From the NCBI RefSeq assembly GCF_004355185.1, contig NZ_CP037922.1, positions 310,001 to 374,000 of the forward strand: a DNA stretch of 64,000 nt, given 5' to 3'. Positions 61,631 through 64,000 of this stretch are shown in pieces; position 1 is the stretch's first letter, and each line of letters opens with the position of its first letter. Below the pieces are notes generated by a model, which searched no databases, was not told where the DNA came from, and worked only from the letters and a program-made list of their open reading frames with translations. This DNA comes from Hymenobacter radiodurans (lineage in GTDB: Bacteria; Bacteroidota; Bacteroidia; Cytophagales; Hymenobacteraceae). The position numbers and the translations under genes were made by a program.

Positions 61631-63037
61631 ATGAACCAATACGACGTTACCGTTATCGGCTCGGGTCCGGGCGGTTATGTGGCGGCCATCCGCTGCGCCC
61701 AGCTTGGCCTCAAAACCGCCATCATCGAGAAATACCCCACGCTGGGCGGCACCTGCCTCAACGTGGGCTGCATTCCCAGCAAGGCCCTGCTAGACAGCAC
61801 CGAGCACTACCACAATGCTCACACCACCTTTGAGGAGCACGGCATTGAGCTGAGTGATTTGCAGGTGAATATGAATCAGATGATTGACCGCAAAAACGGC
61901 GTGGTGAAAGCCAACGTGGACGGCATTCAGTACCTGATGAAGAAAAATAAGATCGACGTGATTCAGGGCCTCGGTTCTTTCGTCGATAAGACCCATATCA
62001 AAATCACGCCCACCGGCGGGGGCGAGGAGCAGCAGATCGAGACCAAAAACGTCATCATCGCGACGGGCTCCAAGCCGACTGTTTTGCCCTTTATTCAGCA
62101 GGACAAGCAGCGCATCATTACCAGCACCGAGGCCCTGAACATCCGGGAGGTGCCGAAGCACATGGTAGTGATTGGTGGCGGCGTTATCGGGCTGGAAATG
62201 GCTTCCGTATATGCTCGCCTCGGCGCCAAGGTGTCGGTGGTGGAGTTCATGGACACCATCATCCCAACCATGGACCGCGCCCTGGGCAAGGAGCTGAAGC
62301 GCGTGCTGGGCAAAATCGGCATCGAGTTCTTCTTCAGCCACAAAGTAACCGGCGCCACCCGCGAGGGCGACACCGTAACCGTGACCGCTACCAACCCCAA
62401 GGGCGAGGAAGTGAAGTTTGAGGGCGACTACTGCCTCGTAGCCGTGGGCCGCTCGGCCTACACCCAGGGCCTGAACCTGGAAGCGGCTGGCATTGAGCTA
62501 GAAGAGCGCGGCCGCATCAAGGTCGATGAGCACCTGCAAACCAACGTGGGGGGCATTTATGCCATCGGCGACGTGGTGCGGGGGGCAATGTTGGCCCACA
62601 AAGCCGAAGAGGAAGGCGTATTCGTGGCCGAAACTATTGCCGGCCAGAAGCCCCACGTCAACTACCTGCTCATCCCCGGCGTGGTGTACACCTGGCCCGA
62701 GGTGGCGGGAGTAGGCTACACCGAAGAGCAGCTCAAGGAAACTGGCCGCGCCTACAAAACCGGCTCCTTCCCCTTCCGCGCCTCCGGCCGCGCCCGCGCC
62801 TCCATGGACCTCGACGGTTTCGTGAAAGTGCTGGCCGATAAGGAAACCGACGAAATCCTGGGCGTGCACATGATCGGTCCGCGCATCGCCGACCTCATCG
62901 CCGAAGCCGTAACCGCGATGGAGTTCCGCGCCTCCGCCGAGGACGTAGCCCGCATGAGCCACGCCCACCCAACGTATGCGGAAGCTATGAAGGAAGCATG
63001 CTTAGCCGCTACCGAGAACCGCGCGATTCATATGTAA
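61631..63037 (+). CDS. lpdA: Dihydrolipoyl dehydrogenase (E3)
   Basis: FAD-dependent E3 that reoxidises dihydrolipoamide for the 2-oxoacid dehydrogenase and glycine-cleavage complexes. 468 residues. FAD motif IGSGPGGYVAAIRCAQLGL, redox cysteines in GGTCLNVGCIPSKAL (Cys 42 and 47), NAD motif VIGGGVIGLEMASVYARLGA, and the C-terminal His-Glu pair SHAHPTYAEAMKEA. It likely serves sucAB, the fused E1 and gcvP together. Two GGGGGGC words lie within 40 bases at 62548 and 62580. The gene has higher GC than its neighbours. Confidence 0.97.
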   Translation: MNQYDVTVIGSGPGGYVAAIRCAQLGLKTAIIEKYPTLGGTCLNVGCIPSKALLDSTEHYHNAHTTFEEHGIELSDLQVNMNQMIDRKNGVVKANVDGIQYLMKKNKIDVIQGLGSFVDKTHIKITPTGGGEEQQIETKNVIIATGSKPTVLPFIQQDKQRIITSTEALNIREVPKHMVVIGGGVIGLEMASVYARLGAKVSVVEFMDTIIPTMDRALGKELKRVLGKIGIEFFFSHKVTGATREGDTVTVTATNPKGEEVKFEGDYCLVAVGRSAYTQGLNLEAAGIELEERGRIKVDEHLQTNVGGIYAIGDVVRGAMLAHKAEEEGVFVAETIAGQKPHVNYLLIPGVVYTWPEVAGVGYTEEQLKETGRAYKTGSFPFRASGRARASMDLDGFVKVLADKETDEILGVHMIGPRIADLIAEAVTAMEFRASAEDVARMSHAHPTYAEAMKEACLAATENRAIHM

Positions 63038-63056
63038 TAACTGGTTAGCAAGAGGT

Positions 63057-63096
63057 AAAAAGGTGCTTGGAGCTGCTTAGCTTTGAGCACCTTTTT
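63057..63096 (+). terminator. Terminator of lpdA, overlapping the next promoter
   Basis: AAAAAGGTGCT (63057-63067) and AGCACCTTTTT (63086-63096) arms. The next gene's TAGCTTTG element lies in the loop. Confidence 0.8.
63078..63085 (+). promoter_or_regulatory. TAnnTTTG -7 promoter element inside the terminator loop
   Basis: TAGCTTTG, 18 bases before the ATG at 63104 and between the arms of the lpdA terminator. Confidence 0.5.
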
Positions 63097-63103
63097 CGTT
63101 TCT

Positions 63104-63931
63104 ATGCACGCTGCTACTCTATTCTTGTTTACTGCGGTACTAATGACCACGTGTAATTCTCAGACACAGGAAGCTGCTAAGGCGGAAAAAGAAATTCCTC
63201 GCAACAGGCAGCCCGTGGCCGCTGGTTGTCAAATTTTTCACTGGGCGCCTCCATACGATGATTCCGGTCCTTTGCCAGACTCCTTGTGTGCTCGCTTGGG
63301 TCCGTGCCCGATGAAGTTCCGGTACCTCAGCGAGGCTGATTTGCAGCGCATACTGGCTAGTGATTCCGAAGAGGTAACAACCGTGTTTGAAAACTATTTT
63401 CTGGTAGGATATAACCCCATACGAATCATTTATCAGCCACCAGGCGAAACGAAACGGTGGGTAGAAACTTATGTGGGCGTAACTGGTAACCGTTTAGGAG
63501 ACCGTTTACAGAGTTCGGTTGGCTTGGACACTGCGCGGCTAGGTAAATCAAGTGTGCCGGTAGTTGTAATTAGAATGGAAGAGACGCGCTCTGGACATCT
63601 CAACGGTGGGGCCACACGTTGTGTATCTATTATTAGCGTAGCCAAGGAGCCAGTGTTGTTGCTCAAAGCAGAGAACTACGACGAGAATTGGCGAGTTACA
63701 ATTAACGAGGCGGACACGAAGGATAGCTCATCGAGCAGCACCGAGGATGTTGAAGCCGGAGAGGATAAGGAGCATTACATCTGCCAGCAGTCCATTGAGG
63801 TGCGTGATAGACAAATCGTGATAGGTCAGGTTAGAGACGAGAACGATAAGGTGGTTAAACCAACCATAGCTGCATTGCCCGCTGGCAAGTATCAGTACCA
63901 AAATGGTCAGCTGCTGCGCGCGAATAGGTAA
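63104..63931 (+). CDS. Putative lipoprotein, hypothetical
   Basis: A 275-residue exported protein. The ATG at 63104 gives a short lipoprotein signal (HAATLFLFTAVLMTTCNSQ, Cys at about residue 17). The mature part has paired cysteines (GCQIFHWAPPYDD, DSLCARLGPCPMKF) and beta-strand segments (FLVGYNPIRIIYQPPGETK, NENWRVTI-type) with an acidic Ser-rich stretch (DTKDSSSSSTEDVEAGEDKE). No family is recognised. A hairpin follows at the end of the window. Confidence 0.62.
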   Translation: MHAATLFLFTAVLMTTCNSQTQEAAKAEKEIPRNRQPVAAGCQIFHWAPPYDDSGPLPDSLCARLGPCPMKFRYLSEADLQRILASDSEEVTTVFENYFLVGYNPIRIIYQPPGETKRWVETYVGVTGNRLGDRLQSSVGLDTARLGKSSVPVVVIRMEETRSGHLNGGATRCVSIISVAKEPVLLLKAENYDENWRVTINEADTKDSSSSSTEDVEAGEDKEHYICQQSIEVRDRQIVIGQVRDENDKVVKPTIAALPAGKYQYQNGQLLRANR

Positions 63932-63954
63932 GCTGTTGGAGGCAGCAAAAACGA

Positions 63955-63994
63955 CAAAAGCGGCTGAAACTCTCCGGAGCTTCAGCCGCTTTTG
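63955..63994 (+). terminator. Hairpin terminator at the window end
   Basis: CAAAAGCGGCTGAA and TTCAGCCGCTTTTG arms (63955-63968, 63981-63994), after the last lipoprotein gene. Confidence 0.85.
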
Positions 63995-64000
63995 CGTTTG

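Noticed and set aside
577..62590. G6 runs as G-quadruplex elements
   Set aside because: Each word has one G tract only; four nearby tracts, as needed for a quadruplex, are not found.

Overview
This window reads as chromosome of a Bacteroidota bacterium of the order Cytophagales, most like Hymenobacter. That placement is an inference from gene content and signals: many BT_3928-, DUF1599-, GDYXXLXY- and YtxJ-type genes; bacillithiol genes; a fused E1 alpha/beta 2-oxoacid dehydrogenase; the Bacteroidota -7 promoter element TAnnTTTG in front of many starts; and weak or absent Shine-Dalgarno sites. No phage, transposase, CRISPR array or rRNA operon is visible. The only tRNA is Asn(GTT).

Layout. 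1-10.3 kb: end of bshC, a folate salvage enzyme, a DUF2157/GDYXXLXY membrane pair, mnmD divergent from a thioesterase, rlmN, an outer-membrane barrel protein, a BrkB-family membrane protein and a DUF3891 protein. 10.4-14 kb: threonine 3-dehydrogenase and glycine C-acetyltransferase (threonine to glycine), with a patatin gene between them. 14-22 kb: Na+/H+ antiporter, cdaA-folP, DUF1599 and BT_3928 genes, a peptide-type ABC permease, aroK, a fatty-acid hydroxylase. 22-31 kb: tRNA-Asn, a degenerate Rieske-like lipoprotein, 3-hydroxyacyl-CoA dehydrogenase, pheS, three related small secreted proteins, an M16 peptidase and an ArnT-like glycosyltransferase. 31-43 kb: fused E1, ytxJ, OsmC, lipA, gcvP and a saccharopine-dehydrogenase-like enzyme. 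43-52 kb: DUF1206, a DprA-like protein, CsbD, three paralogous secreted proteins and several hypotheticals. 52.8-64 kb: sucA-sucB, a truncated globin lacking key haem ligands, EamA and M1 peptidase genes, a GIY-YIG gene inside a 30-bp perfect inverted repeat, and lpdA.

Metabolic theme: lipoate-dependent 2-oxoacid and glycine oxidation. lipA makes the cofactor; the fused E1, gcvP, sucA/sucB and lpdA use it; and threonine degradation feeds glycine to gcvP.

Two window-wide observations stand out. First, the word GGGGGGC followed by an A/T tract occurs about 32 times outside terminators, mostly inside genes, in both orientations; the same word in inverted pairs forms about ten terminators. Second, eleven reading-frame breaks are visible in ten otherwise intact genes. 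Nine of them are repaired exactly by one extra G or C in a G/C run (G5 to G6, or C4 to C5), and five lie in the G6C word itself. Homopolymer under-calling in the assembly is the simplest explanation, so these genes are annotated here as reconstructed full-length genes.
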